Shown: one piece after another, positions 44,046 to 58,880 of the stretch | Position numbering within the stretch: position 1 is the stretch's first letter | How the letters are laid out: the number at the start of each line of letters is the position of its first letter | Assembly: GCA_016584305.1 (NCBI GenBank) | Contig: JACEEZ010001094.1 | Coordinates: forward strand, 418,683-482,682 | Length of the DNA stretch: 64,000 bases | Origin: Chionoecetes opilio | Lineage: Eukaryota; Arthropoda; Malacostraca; Decapoda; Majidae | Direction of reading: 5' to 3' | Position numbers and translations under genes: made by a program | The notes under the pieces: generated by a model | Told to the model about the DNA's origin: nothing | Seen by the model: the letters and a program-made list of their open reading frames with translations, nothing else | Databases searched by the model: none

Positions 44046-44167
44046 CTTGCTGCGTCAGGGAAGTTTGGAGGAATTAGCTGACATGGGAGGAAAAGGTATG
44101 CAAATTAATGACAAAAAATATTAATGGTAATGATACTAATAATGATAAAAATTTATGGATCACAGAG

Positions 44168-44321
<154 letters not shown>

Positions 44322-44574
44322 GGACCTTTAAAGCCACAAAACAAAGTCCACGAGTGTTAAAGTACAAACAACAAACTTTACAAACACAACATCAATACCA
44401 AACAAACAAACACAACAAACATACAAATACTAGATTAAAAAAACTACCACAGTAATAACAACAATAACACAAAAAAGTCATTCACATATTATTAACAAAA
44501 CCTTAAAGAAAAAACGGAAAAAAAAAAAATGAAAAAAAAACATAAAAAAGAAAAATTTTGATGAATAATATAAA

Positions 44575-46730
<2,156 letters not shown>

Positions 46731-46857
46731 ACACAAAGTCAACAAAAAATTAAGGGAATGCAGTAAAACTTTGATGACTTAGGAGCAGGGAAACATGCCT
46801 GAAGTTCTGACCCAGACACTGCTCCGGTCCAACTGGCTTTCCCGTGCTCCATACTGT

Positions 46858-46859
<2 letters not shown>

Positions 46860-46891
<32 letters not shown>
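46860..46891. repeat. (CT)n microsatellite
   Basis: Pure CT run, opposite in sense to most (AG)n tracts here. Confidence 0.93.
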
Positions 46892-46893
<2 letters not shown>

Positions 46894-46967
46894 AAGGTCA
46901 TTTCACAATCTTACATATCTCTCGTTACAAAAATAGTATCCTCGCTTCTGTTTACAAACACACATAA

Positions 46968-47400
46968 GAAAGAACATAAGAACAGAAGAAAATAAGGAAG
47001 CTACAAAGGCCGTGACACCTACACGAGGTAGTTCCTGTTACTTAACACTACCTACATCCACCTTTCGTCCCCATCCATGAATTTATCCAGCCTCCTTTTA
47101 AAGCTCCCTATTGACTCCGCACTAACTACCTGACGACTGAGTCCATTCCAATCATATACTATCCTATTTGTGAACCAGTTTTTCCCTATTTCCTTTTTAA
47201 ATCGACGGTTTTCCAGCTTGAATCCGTTACTTCTTGTTCTACCCTGGTTTACTAGCCGTAAGAACTTTTCTTACATCTCCTTTACTGTATCCCTTTATCC
47301 ATTTAAAAACTTCTATCATATTGCCCCTTACTCTACGCCTCTCGAGTGAGTGTAAATTTAATAGTTTCAATCTCTTCTCATAACTAAAGTTACGCATTCA
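46968..47400 (-). mobile_element. LINE 3' end, reverse-transcriptase C-terminal part, family 1
   Basis: The minus strand reads MRNFSYEKRLKLLNLHSLER, RVRGNMIEVFKWIKGYSKGD, then after a frame change NWFTNRIVYDWNGLSRQVVS and AESIGSFKRRLDKFMDGDER and stop. This is the C-terminal tail of a non-LTR retrotransposon polymerase that I recognise from decapod genomes. A conserved 3' UTR (CACGAGGTAGTTCCTGTTAC on the plus strand) and an AAGAACATAAGAAC end follow. It is 5'-truncated and frameshifted. Confidence 0.82.
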
Positions 47401-47433
47401 ATGAATCATTTTGGAATCACAATCAAACGTGAA

Positions 47434-47692
<259 letters not shown>

Positions 47693-48040
47693 TGACTCAG
47701 TTTGAAATAAATGAACAAAGGGAAAATTATCTTATGATCTCCAGATAAGTTAAAATAGTGTATATTAATAATTATATAGTAGTTATAATATTGATAGTGA
47801 TAATAATAGTGGTAGGGTTTAATAGGAAACAAATATTAGTAAATCAAATTAGTGGGATTCAAATGGGCTACTAAAAGACAAATCAATACCTAAGATTGGG
47901 TCATTAGTGCTTTGACAAAGGGCTTGGAACACACACATAAGAAGGTGTATCTTGAAATATTGACAATGTTATCATGCAATCCACCATGAATCACGGGTGT
48001 CGCTGAGGCTCCAGGCCGAGGCGGGGCACTGGGCGGGGCA
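47693..48040. other. Unique sequence, nothing recognised
   Basis: AT-rich with a GC-rich end (47990-48045). Not assignable. Confidence 0.35.
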
Positions 48041-48049
48041 TCGGCACAC

Positions 48050-48282
48050 AGGGAAATAGGGAGAAACTGGTTCACAAATAGGGTGGTAAATGATTGGAAT
48101 GGACTCAGTCGTCAGGTGGTCAATGCGGAGTCAATAGGGATCTTTAAAAGGAGTCTGGATAAATTCATGGATGGGGATGAAAGGTGGATGTAGGTAGTGT
48201 TAAGTAACAGGAACTACCTCGTGTAGGTCTCGCAGCCTCTTGTAGCTTCCTTATTTTCTTATGTTCTTATGTTCTTTCTTAT
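48050..48282 (+). mobile_element. LINE 3' end, family 1, intact C-terminal frame
   Basis: The plus strand reads RNWFTNRVVNDWNGLSRQVV, NAESIGIFKRSLDKFMDGDE, RWM and stop without interruption. The same 3' UTR (GGAACTACCTCGTGTAGGTC) and end (TTCTTATGTTCTTATGTTCT) follow. It is 5'-truncated and lies in opposite orientation to the copy at 46968-47400. Confidence 0.82.
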
Positions 48283-48627
48283 GATTGCAGAAAGAGTTGA
48301 GCATGAACTATTGGCAAAGAGTGTAGTGTATGAAAGAAGTGGTGTGTGTGTGTGTATGTGTGTATGCTATTACACCTAAGAATAAGAGTTGAGTGGAAAA
48401 AATTTACAAACCAACAATACAATATAATGTTATCATCAATGGATACCAAGATACCTTACCCACAAGTACAACAGGTTAAGTATTGCTACAAGTGTTGCCA
48501 CAAAACATCAGTACCTAGTATTGGCGGGTCTCCTCCTGTACAGTCACCGGAGTGCAGGTGTGTTAATGGGCGGCGGTACAGTTGCGGTGAGGCCATGTTA
48601 TGCCCGTGGCGGTGTTACGTCAGGCCA

Positions 48628-48734
48628 CAACACACACACACACACACACACACACAATACAAACACATATACACACACACACACACACACAAACGCGGAA
48701 ACACACACAAACGCGCACACACACACACACACAA

Positions 48735-48827
<93 letters not shown>

Positions 48828-48850
48828 CACATACACACACACACACACAT
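48628..48850. repeat. (AC)n microsatellite with AAACGCGC interruptions
   Basis: CA runs spaced by CAAACGCGCACA-type interruptions. Confidence 0.95.
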
Positions 48851-49234
48851 TTATATGTTATAAAAGAATGATGAGGACGATGTTACTGGACGTGGCTCCT
48901 GGTATGACGGCTGTGATGATGATAACAATGATGATAAGAGTGATAATAATGAAGATAATAATGGCCCTTTGAATAATAATTATGATAATGATAATAGTAA
49001 TGATAATGTGATAGTAAAACAAGTAAAGAGATTATTTTGCAGTTGGTGTAGTGAATGCCGTAGTTCTCCAAGGGCGGTGAGTGAGCCTGTACTGCAGTGC
49101 CCCTCCAGCCTGGGAAGGAGGGGCGGCGCCCTGCCTGTTATCCCTTCCCTCGCTGCCCATCACCTCTGCGGCTCTCGCGTTGTGATGGCCTCGCATTACA
49201 GGGTGAACACTTGCAGGGATAACGGTACAGCGGC

Positions 49235-49920
49235 TCAAGACTCATGGCTCAACAATCTAACATTACGGAGGTGTTCCCGCCATCGACATGGCATACGCGT
49301 TTTTACACTGACAATGCCGCCCTCTGTCGGCACTTGTTTGGCGACTCCCCGCCCTCTGTCGGCGGGTGTTTGAACGACTGAATGTATCTGCGGTGAGGGA
49401 AACAAGCGGTGGAAGCGATCACTCCGCGGCGGCCACGCATGCCCGCCATGCCGCAAACAAGTCCTGACGGCGACAAGGCACTCCTCCACGCTGGTCTTGC
49501 CGCCCCTGATGTGCACCTTGCGGCGTGGTGCATCCTGGGAGACCTGCAAACAGTAACGGTCTCCCAGGTCGCTGAGGAAGCCCTCGTCGGACCCTGCCAG
49601 GCGATCCATGAATCGCCGAGGCACCAGGAGGCTTTGTCGCACGGGGCGGCTGGCCTCCTCGTCCTCCTCTGCCTCGGCAGTCGTGTTTGACGCCTGAGGA
49701 CTTTGGTCCTCCACTTCTGTATTCTTGACGTGTGAGGCTGGTGATCTTCTCCAGGGCAGGCTCGGCCTGCTGTCTACGGTTCTGGGCCTCGCTGGCACAC
49801 TCGAGGGCCGCCTGCTAACCCTCTGAGTCCGCGGCTTCCAGCGTTGCGTCTAGTGCGGGGAGGGGCAGTGCCCTGCGTGTGCCCGTAACGAGCCCGTCAA
49901 CGGCAAAGTGAAGGTATTTA
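49235..49920 (-). pseudogene. GC-rich coding-like stretch with a KH-like domain, interrupted
   Basis: From about 49740 down to 49235 one minus-strand frame is open. It carries an acidic linker (NTTAEAEEDEEASRPVRQSL) and then VPRRFMDRLAGSDEGFLSDL, DRYCLQVS and KVHIRGGKTSVEECLVAVRT. The order and spacing resemble a KH RNA-binding domain, with GSDEG where GxxG is expected. Just upstream another frame reads DATLEAADSEG, stop (TAG at 49815-49817), QAALECASEAQNRRQQAEPA. The two parts therefore cannot be one intact exon without a splice or frameshift. It could be a decayed gene, a nested gene with unrecognised introns, or part of a mobile element. Confidence 0.35.
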
Positions 49921-49954
49921 CCTGTCCTGGTCATCCGTCCGTCGCTGGTCATGA

Positions 49955-50278
49955 CCTAGAACACCGGGACGAGGACGCGTCGCTCCAGGGGACAGGGCTG
50001 GCTCTCCACGCAGCGTTGGGCGTCCCCTCCAGACAGCTGACCGTCTGTCTCCTGCACCACCACTGCGTCGCATCCGTTGTGGTGGCGGCGGTGCCGAGCC
50101 CAGACGCACCCCGCCACCAGGGCCCCGCACACACCCGCCACCACCACACACACGCCCACCAAGAACCACACCACAAAGGCCTTGTGCTCTCGCTCAGCCT
50201 CCTGGACCTGCCTCTCCAGACAGGCCAGACGTTCCTGCAGGCCAACCGCTTGAGGCAGCAGTCTCGTTTCCTTCCCAT
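49955..50278 (-). other. Possible exon: coiled coil plus single transmembrane helix, identity unknown
   Basis: The minus strand reads GKETRLLPQAVGLQERLACL, RQVQEAEREHKAFVV, then a hydrophobic helix WFLVGVCVVVAGVCGALVAG (about 50101-50185), then CVWARHRRHH and a polar tail ending in a stop near 49956. The heptad-rich segment before a single TM helix and the GC-rich third positions look coding. No in-frame ATG is present and a stop lies just upstream, so an acceptor would be needed (for example after catgggaag). It adjoins the KH-like stretch on the same strand and may belong with it. No family recognised. Confidence 0.3.
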
Positions 50279-50322
50279 GTTATCTTTTCATCCTCAGAGG
50301 TACGTTTTGTATATACACACAC

Positions 50323-50576
50323 ACACCGCGCGATGGTCAGGTTGACAGCGTGCCGGGCTCCCATTCTGTGGGTAGGCGGTTCGAATACTCGCACTCCCGG
50401 GGATTGTTCACTGATAAATGCGGGCGGTTAATGTCCCCCTTGAGCAAGGGGATGGGTGTGTGTGGTGTGTGAGGTCCCAGCATTGCCCAAAGATCGGTAA
50501 TAATGAGCTCCAAGCTCGCACTGAGAGGGTGAAACTGGCGATCGCTCGCCAGCTCGCGTGGACAAGACAATGAGTG

Positions 50577-50584
<8 letters not shown>
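50323..50584 (+). mobile_element. SINE family B copy 2
   Basis: Head GGTCAGGTTGACAGCGTGCC...GGCGGTTCGAATACTCGCAC with a recognisable B box (GGTTCGAAT). The body TGTCCCCCTTGAGCAAGG, CAGCATTGCCCAAAGATCGG and CTGGCGATCGCTCGCC is as in copy 1. The tail AATGAGTGAATAACACACAC leads into (AC)n. Confidence 0.8.
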
Positions 50585-50612
<28 letters not shown>

Positions 50613-50622
50613 CACACACACG

Positions 50623-50697
50623 CACCGGGAGGGTGAAACTGGCGATCGCGATCCAGTTCGCGTGGACAAGACCATAGGTAAACAACACACACACATC
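50623..50697 (+). mobile_element. SINE family B, 3' fragment
   Basis: Repeats only the last ~65 bp of family B (ACCGGGAGGGTGAAACTGGC, GATCGCGATCCAGTTCGCGT, GGACAAGACCATAGGTAAAC). It lies after a CA run that follows copy 2. Confidence 0.75.
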
Positions 50698-51476
50698 TGA
50701 GTCAGTCATTATTTCCTTAACTAATCGTTTACTAGCATAATTCTATTTTATTTACATATATCTATAATTTACAACGTTCGTTTTAGCTTTAACCCTTTGT
50801 CCTTGCTCTTCCTCCATTGAATGGTTAGTGGGATAACAAGATCAGCCAACAGCCCGCCGCCTGGCCACGGTTAATGCCGGTCCCCTCGTCCCGGTTATCC
50901 CCGGTGCCATTACTATACCCGTATGGATGTCTCTGTGGTGGTGGTGGTGGTGGTGGTTGGTGGTGGTGGTGGTGAGGAGGTGGTGGTGAGGTAGTGGTGG
51001 TGAGGAGGGAGCGCAAGCAAGCAAACAAACAAACAAAGGGGTACAGGTTCCCTTATTTGAGTCGCCGACAATAAAAAAATATAAAAAAAGAGTAAATGTT
51101 TTATGCCAAAAATAAAATAAATTGCCGGTATAACAGTCGGCGACACCCTAAAATAACTAAAGTTAAATAAAAAGACAAACAGGGAACACACAATTAAAAA
51201 CAAAAATGTCGAGATAAAGAAATAAACACAACGAGAGCAAAGAAACGTTAGTCACACTCACACGGAAACGTTTGTGCGGGGGAAGCGCGGCAACGTTGAC
51301 TGAGAGGAGAAGGGAGTCAGGTGGCTGTCCCCCTCCCTCCCTCCCTCCTGTGTTGCTAATTGGCATTCAGCGACAGGTGAGTTACCCTTGAGGGGGGCGG
51401 GGGGGTTACCTGGGAAGGGGAAAGGTTGTAGGCGGAGTGAAGGGAAGGAAGGGGATGAAACTGAATTGTATAGACT
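50698..51476. other. Unique intronic sequence, nothing recognised
   Basis: Contains (GGT)-type repeats at 50936-51005. Otherwise no signal. Confidence 0.35.
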
Positions 51477-51547
<71 letters not shown>

Positions 51548-51559
51548 AGGAGAGAGAGA

Positions 51560-51606
<47 letters not shown>
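51477..51606. repeat. (AG)n tract, interrupted
   Basis: AG runs with GAAGAGAGGA interruptions. Confidence 0.95.
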
Positions 51607-51611
<5 letters not shown>

Positions 51612-51757
51612 GGAGATGACAACATTGCAAAACACCACCACCACCACCACCTTCACATGCTGGACACAACAACATGCAACACACGTACACACACATGTAC
51701 AAACACACTCACATACTTACACGTACCTTTATATGAACACACACTTGCTCTACTCGT

Positions 51758-51760
51758 TGA

Positions 51761-51828
<68 letters not shown>

Positions 51829-51875
51829 ACACACACACAAACACAAACACACACACAGGCACACACTCACACATT
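51758..51875. repeat. (AC)n tract, interrupted
   Basis: CA runs with AAAC and ACCAC breaks. Confidence 0.9.
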
Positions 51876-52032
51876 TAGTCAAAGCTGTATCTAATTTCAT
51901 ATCTATTTTCTAAGTTTGTTTCATTATATAAATTTTCTAATAACTATTTTCTCTATAACCTGTTGTGTTTGTGTGTTCACAGTGCTACTTTTATTCATTT
52001 ATATTTTGCTCCTTCATCTTAGAAGTTCATTA

Positions 52033-53556
52033 TTTTTTGGGGGAGGGGCGCGGGATGAACTTTTTTTGGGGGAGGGGCGCGGGGTGAACTTTTTTTTGGG
52101 GAGGGGCGCGGGGGTGAACTTTTTTTGGGGGTAGGGCGCGGGGGTGAACTTTTTTTGGGGGAGGGGCGCGGGGGTGAACTTTTTTGGGGGGGGGGGAAGG
52201 GGGGGGGCGCGGGGGTGAACTTTTTTTTGGGGGGAGGGGCGCGGGGGTGAACTTTTTTGGGGGGAGGGGCGCGGGGGTGAACTTTTTTGGGGGGGAGGGG
52301 GCGGGGGTGAAATTTTTTTGGGGGGGGGGCGCGGGGGTGAACTTTTTGGGGGAGGGGGCGGGTGAACTTTTTGGGGGGGGTGGGGGTGAACTTTTGGGGG
52401 GGAGGGGCGCGGGGGGTGAACTTTTTTTGTGGAGAGGGCGCGGGGGGTGAACTTTTCTTGGGGGGAGGGGCGCGGGGTGAACTTTTTGGGGGAGAAGGCG
52501 CGGGGGTGAACTTTTTTGGGGGGAGGGCGCGGGGGTGAACTTTTTGGGGGGGAGGGCGCGGGGGTGAACTTTTTTTTGGGGAGGGGCGCGGGGGTGAACT
52601 TTTTTGGGGGAGGGGCGCGGGGTGAACTTTTTTTTGGGGAGGGGGCGGGGTGAACTTTTTTGGGGGGAGGGGCGCGGGGGTGAACTTTTCTGGGGGGGAG
52701 GGGCGCGGGGGTGAACTTTTCTGGGGGAGAGGGGCGGGGGGGTGAACTTTTTCTAGGGGGGAGGGGCGCGGGGGTGAACTTTTTTGGGGGGAGGGGCGCG
52801 GGGGTGAACTTTTTTTTGGGGAGGGGCGCGGGGGTGAACTTTTTTTGGGGGGAGGGGCGCGGGGGTGAACTTTTTTTGGGGAGAGGGGCGCGGGGTGAAC
52901 TTTTTTTGGGGGGAGGGCGGGGCGCGGGGGTGAACTTTTTTTTTTTGGGGGAGGGCGCGAGGGTGAACTTTTTGGGGGGAGGGGCGCGGGGTGTGAACTT
53001 TTTTGGGGGGGGAGGGGCGCGGGGGTGAACTTTTTTGGGGGAGGGGGCGCGGGGTGAACTTTTTTTGGGGGGAGGGCGCGGGGGTGAATTTTTTGTGGGG
53101 GAGAGGGGCGCGGGGTGAACTTTTTTTGGGGGAGTGGCGCGGGGGTGAACTTTTTTTGGGGGGAGGGCGCGAGGGTGAACTTTTTTGGGGGGAGGGGCGC
53201 GGGGGTGAATTTTTTTTTTTGGGGGAGGGCGCGGGGTGAACTTTTTTTGGGGGAGGGGCGCGGGGGTGAATTTTTTGTGGGGAGAGGGGCGCAGGGGTGA
53301 ACTTTTTTTTGGGGGGAGTGGCGCGGGGTGTGAACTTTTTTGGGGGAGGGGCGCGAGGGTGAACTTTTTTGGGGGGGAGGGGCGCGGGGGTGAACTTTTT
53401 TTGGGGGGAGGGCGCGCGGGGGTGAACTTTTTTGGGGGGAGGGGCGCGGGGGTGAACTTTTTTTGGGGGGAGGGGCGCGGGGGTGAACTTTTTTTTGGGG
53501 GGAGGGGCGCGGGGGTGAACTTTTTTTGGGGGGAGGGGCACCGGGGTGAACTTTTT
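52033..53556. repeat. G-rich minisatellite, ~31-34-bp unit, about 48 copies
   Basis: The unit is GGGGTGAACTTTTTTTGGGG then GGAGGGGCGCGG. Length varies in the T run (4-9) and the flanking G runs, so the period drifts between 27 and 35 bp. Frames on both strands (to 268 codons, KKFTPAPLPPKKVHPRAPPP) are repeat translations. Confidence 0.96.
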
Positions 53557-53559
53557 CAT

Positions 53560-54210
53560 AACTTTTTACTCTCGAATATTTTGGGCATTTTTACGCAATA
53601 CTTTTTCATTACTTCAATTTCCATTTTTTTCAACATGTTTTTTTTTTTCCTTCAATAATTCTCAGAACTACTCAAGGTTGGGTAGGCTCTTTACGCACAT
53701 GTTTACTTTTTCTTTTAGCTCAAGACTCAATATTTTTTCCAAGATTTCCATTTTACACTTTTAATGATGTAAAGCTCACGTTCCTTTCTAAACATTCCGC
53801 TCAAACTTTCAGGTCAACAATTTCTTTTCATCATACTGTCATATTTTTCAGGTTAATGTTTCCTACAATTCTTGAACTACTAACAAAAAAAAATCTAAAT
53901 ATAAAACCAGGACTCATACTTTCATTATTAAATTTCTACACTTTCATAAATATCTTTGAATCAGTAACTAATCTCTGCTGTCTTACAACCATTCAATTAT
54001 TCTAAAACCTTTCCATCATCTTTCTTTTTCATTTTCAGGCGTAAAGTTCCCCTGCGTGAGTCTGTGCACCGGTGAGTCATGAGTCAGGGGAAGGTGAGTC
54101 ATGGGGCAACAAGCACGCAGGTCACTCTAATAAATCACTCTCATATAAGAACAAAATGAGAAAATAACAAAGAAAGTAAGAATGCAAGAAACAAGCAGGG
54201 ATGTGGTTAA
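53560..54210. other. Unique AT-rich sequence, nothing recognised
   Basis: No gene or repeat family identified. Confidence 0.35.
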
Positions 54211-54211
54211 C

Positions 54212-54212
54212 G

Positions 54213-54260
<48 letters not shown>
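54212..54260. repeat. (TG)n microsatellite
   Basis: Pure GT run. Confidence 0.93.
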
Positions 54261-54413
54261 AAGGTTTGTAGATTTAAAGGTTTAACGGTTTATTAACTCA
54301 ATACAGACCCCGAACGGTGCATTAGAGTTTCAAATGAGTAATAAGTATACGTATTGTGTGTGTATCATACGTGTATTATATCAATCAATAATATTATAGT
54401 ATATCAATACGTA

Positions 54414-54497
<84 letters not shown>
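54414..54497. repeat. (TG)n microsatellite
   Basis: Pure GT run followed by GTAGTAGTGGT-type trinucleotides to about 54690. Confidence 0.95.
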
Positions 54498-54499
<2 letters not shown>

Positions 54500-54727
54500 T
54501 TGTGGTAACAGTTATAGTAGTAGTAATGGTAGTAGCATCAGTTGTAATAGAAGTAATAGTGTTGATGGTGGTTGTGGTAGTGGTTGTAATAGTAGTAGTA
54601 GCTGTGGTGGTGGTGGTTGTAGTAATGTAGTAGTAGTAGCTGTGGTGGTGGTGGTTGTAGTAGTAGTAGTAGCTGTTGTTATCGTTGCTGTTAATGAGGC
54701 AGACACCCAAACACTGCGCGTGGGGGG

Positions 54728-55009
<282 letters not shown>

Positions 55010-55011
<2 letters not shown>

Positions 55012-55407
55012 TGACTGAAAATACCAGAACAAAAATGACAGAAAAGAAATATCAAAATTCCATTAGGAGTTAGGAGGCAAGAAGAGACATAGGACAAAGG
55101 AGTAAGAGTAGACATAAGAGGAGTAGAAGAAGTAGGAAGAGTAATAAAGGAAATAAGAGACAAAGGAGTAGGAGTAAAAATAAGGAGAAATAAAGGAGAG
55201 ACAAAGGAGTAGGAGTAGGAGTAATAGAGTAAAGAAGAGACAAAGGAGTAAGAGTGAGACAAAGGAGTAAGAGGAGCGTCAGCAGGAGTGAGAGGCCAGA
55301 CAGTGTGCGTGAGTCTACTCTTACTGTAACAAAGAGGGCACAAGTCAGGCCCGCGCCAAACCTCCGTGAAGGACTCCTGCAACAGAGGCCAAAACACCTC
55401 AGTCCCT
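55010..55407. other. Purine-rich AGGAGTAAGAG repeats, then short unique sequence
   Basis: GACAAAGGAGTAAGAGT units recur at 55090-55275. The unique part 55280-55400 has one weak exon-like signal on the minus strand, recorded under rejected items. Confidence 0.45.
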
Positions 55408-56420
55408 GGTGGTGGTGGTGGTGGTGATGGTGGTGGTGGTGGTGGTGGTGGTGGTGCGTGGTGGTGGTGCGTGGTGGTGGTGGTGGTGTGGTGGTGGTGG
55501 TGGTGGTGGTGGTGATGGTGATTGTGGTGGTGGTGGTGGTGGTGATGGTGATTGTGGTGGTGGTGGTGTAGTGGTGGTGGTGGTGTGGTGGTGGTGGAGG
55601 TGGTGGTGGTGGTGGTGGTGGTGGTGGTGTAGTGGTGGGGGTGGTGGTGGTGTGGTGGGGTGGTGTGGTGGTGGTGGTGTGGTGGTGGTTGGTGGTGGTG
55701 GTGGTGGTGGTGGTGGTGGTGGTGGTTGATGGTGGTGGTGTTGTTGGTGGTGGTGTGGTGGTGTGTGGGGTGGGTGGTGGTGCGGTGTAGTGGTGGTGGT
55801 GGGTAGTGGTGGTGGTGTGGTTGGTGGTGGTGGTGGTGGTGGTGGTGGTGGTGGTGGTGTGGTGGTGTGGTGGTGGTGGTGGTGGTGGTGGTGGTGGTGG
55901 TGGTGTGTAGTGGTGGTGGGGGTGTGGTGGTGGTAGTGGTGGGGGTGGTGGTGGTGGGTGGGGGTGGTGGTGGTGGTGGTGGTGGTGTGGTGGTGGTGGT
56001 GGTGGTGTGGTGGTGAGTGGTTGTGGTGGTGGTGGTGGTGGTGGTGGTGGTGGTGTGGGTGGTGGTGGTGGTGTTGTGGTTATGTGTTGGTGTATGGTGG
56101 GTGTGGTGGTGTAGTGGTGGTGGTGGTGGGTGGTGGTGTAGTGGTGTGGTGTGATGATGGTGGTGATGGTGGTGTGGTGGTGGGGGTAGTGGTGAGGGGG
56201 GTGGTGCTGGTGGTGGTGATTGTGGTGGTGGTGGTGGATGTGGTGGTGGTGGTGGTGGTGGTGGTGTGGTTGTGTTGTGGTTGTGGTGGTGGTGATGATG
56301 GTGGTGGTGATGGTGGTGGTGGTGGTGGGGGTAGTGGTGAGGGTGGTGGTATAGTGGTGGTGGTGGGGATGGTGGTGGTGGTGGTGGTGGTGTAGTGGTG
56401 GTGGTGGTGGTGGTGGTGAT
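55408..56420. repeat. (GGT)n tract, ~1 kb
   Basis: GGTGGTGGT with GTGTGG, GAT and TAG variants, the longest trinucleotide tract in the window. It reads (CCA)n in the pHCl transcript. Frames across it are artefacts. Confidence 0.96.
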
Positions 56421-56491
56421 GTCTACTAATGCTACTACTGCTCTTTGATAACACACACACACACATACACAACTGTAACAAGCAAATGAGC

Positions 56492-57042
<551 letters not shown>

Positions 57043-57100
57043 TATACATCACAAAGGACTGGCCAAGGGCAAAATTTAAAAAAAGGTGCTTAGTTACCTA
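57043..57100. repeat. Interspersed repeat with ACTGGCCAAGGGCA core, copy 2
   Basis: Matches 39078-39150 in the same orientation with one inserted base and a diverged A-rich end followed by GTGCTTAGTT / GCACTTAGTT. Confidence 0.55.
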
Positions 57101-58200
57101 TCCCTAAATAATACTTCGATGCGCTTAATACTTGGATTCAAACTGTATTAACTTGACAATTTAGCAAAAAAATAAATAAAATATCTTTCAAGTTTATTCT
57201 AGCGCCACTATTCTCCCGCCGTATGAGTGAGCGTGTGTTGTGTGGCGCGGCGGTGGCGGAGGGAAGGAGCATTGATAAAGGCTGCCCAGTGTTAGTCAGG
57301 TGGCATCGGGTCATATCATAAGACCAGAGGTGGGCATCGCAATTTTTTTTCCAATTCCGCAATCGCAATTCCGCAATTCCGACCTGTCAGCAATCGCAAT
57401 TCCGCAATTTTTTTCAGATAGGCCTTTTCGCAATCGCAATTCCGCAAACTAATTTTGACACCTACAATTAAAACAAAAAATGTCTCAAGACTTTTTATTA
57501 GTGTTTATTTTTAATACTTGTGTATTCCTATTGTTTCTGTCTATACTTGTTACTTGTCATTCACAATTAAGTCTTTGTCTCTTTTAGTGTTTTTCTTTAC
57601 TTTTACACTTCACAGTCTACTGGCTAGTAATCACTAGGTGACTAGGGTATCTATATGAAAGAGGGTAACGCCATTCATAGGCCCTATGTTAAACGCTACT
57701 GGGCGCCATCTTAGCGCCAGGGCCTCTTCGTTCACCCAAGACCCGGGGAAGTTCTCAAGGCATGACCCCGCAGTATATCATGTTATACATGTATAACTGT
57801 TATATACTGTTATCTTCGGAAATGTTTGTTCTATAAGATTATCACATAAAACACAGTAAAACACATTAAATAAAGGCTATTATGAGACTGAAGAAATATG
57901 CATGAACTTAAAATTCGCTTAAACGCATCGTCATGTAAAACTTTGTGGGACAACATATTACATGGAAGATATCAATAGAAGCAGAATTGTATTAGCTTTC
58001 TATTGATATATTTCGTTTTCTGATAAATGCAGTAGTACCTTGCAAAAATGAGCGTTAACTAAATAAATCGCCGTGCAGGCCGCTCTCTGTGATGACTGTG
58101 TTCACAAATAATCAAATATATATTGGATATATATCGCCTTTTGTACAGCCTTAATAACAATTTTTCTATGTTTTAACTTTTAACTAGTAAATTAAAGGAT

Positions 58201-58295
58201 AATTTATAGTTTCACCCAACCAACGATTTTCTGATGCGCCTTATGTATATAATAAGGCGCATCAGAAAATCGTTGGTTGGGTGAAACTATAAATT
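58201..58295. repeat. Perfect 44-bp inverted repeat with 7-nt loop
   Basis: Arms 58201-58244 and 58252-58295 are exact reverse complements around the loop gtatata. The arms start AATTTATAGTTTCACCCAAC. The pairing continues imperfectly outward to about 58185 and 58317. It lies inside the hAT-like element. Confidence 0.95.
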
Positions 58296-58612
58296 GACCA
58301 AATTAAATTTACTAAATACTCAGTAGATAAGGAATAACTTACTTGTCCAAGTGACTCAAGTTAGCTGGAAGCTTCTCTCCACCTGTTTCCTGGCCCTGCC
58401 TGCTCTTCAAAGCTCAGTGCTCTGGCTGAGGGGCTGAGTGCTGGGGAGATCATCCTGAGCCTCCAAGTCACTTCTGACACAATCCCCACTTCTAACACTA
58501 TCAGTATCCAGTGTATACTCCCATCACTCATACTCCTACTCTTAGGCGACGGAGATGGCGACAAAAACTTGTCCATTCTGGTTAAATTTGCTAATTTTCA
58601 GAAGCAAAAATA

Positions 58613-58880
58613 GACTTAATAAACGGTGTTTAGTAATAACGGCTATTTTTTGCTTCTGTCTAATTTGTTTATGCGTTTTTGCGTTTATTTTCGGTTATGG
58701 CGTTATAATTTCAATTTGTCTTTATTTTGCAGATTCTGCCATATAATTAGCGTTGTAGAAACGCTAATTATAGACACAATCTGCAAAATATAAGACAAAT
58801 TTGAAATTACTGAAATTATAAAATTAGACAGAAGCAAAAATAGCCGTTTATTTTACTAAAACGCCGTTATTAAGCATAAT
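58613..58880. repeat. Imperfect ~265-bp inverted repeat
   Basis: The left arm contains GGCTATTTTTTGCTTCTGTC and TTTATTTTGCAGATTCTG. The right arm carries their complements (GACAGAAGCAAAAATAGCCG and CAGATTG read in reverse). The two meet at the small palindrome AATTAGCGTTgtagAAACGCTAATT near 58745-58770. It lies inside the hAT-like element. Confidence 0.8.

Noticed and set aside
49908..50345. 145-codon plus-strand ORF
   Set aside because: It is the antisense of a minus-strand segment with clearer coding character (coiled coil and TM helix).
55335..55377. Minus-strand exon reading ESFTEVWRGPDL after acceptor ctctgttgcag, resembling the extracellular WRDPRL stretch of Cys-loop receptors
   Set aside because: No usable donor follows in a suitable phase, and the resemblance is too short to separate from chance.
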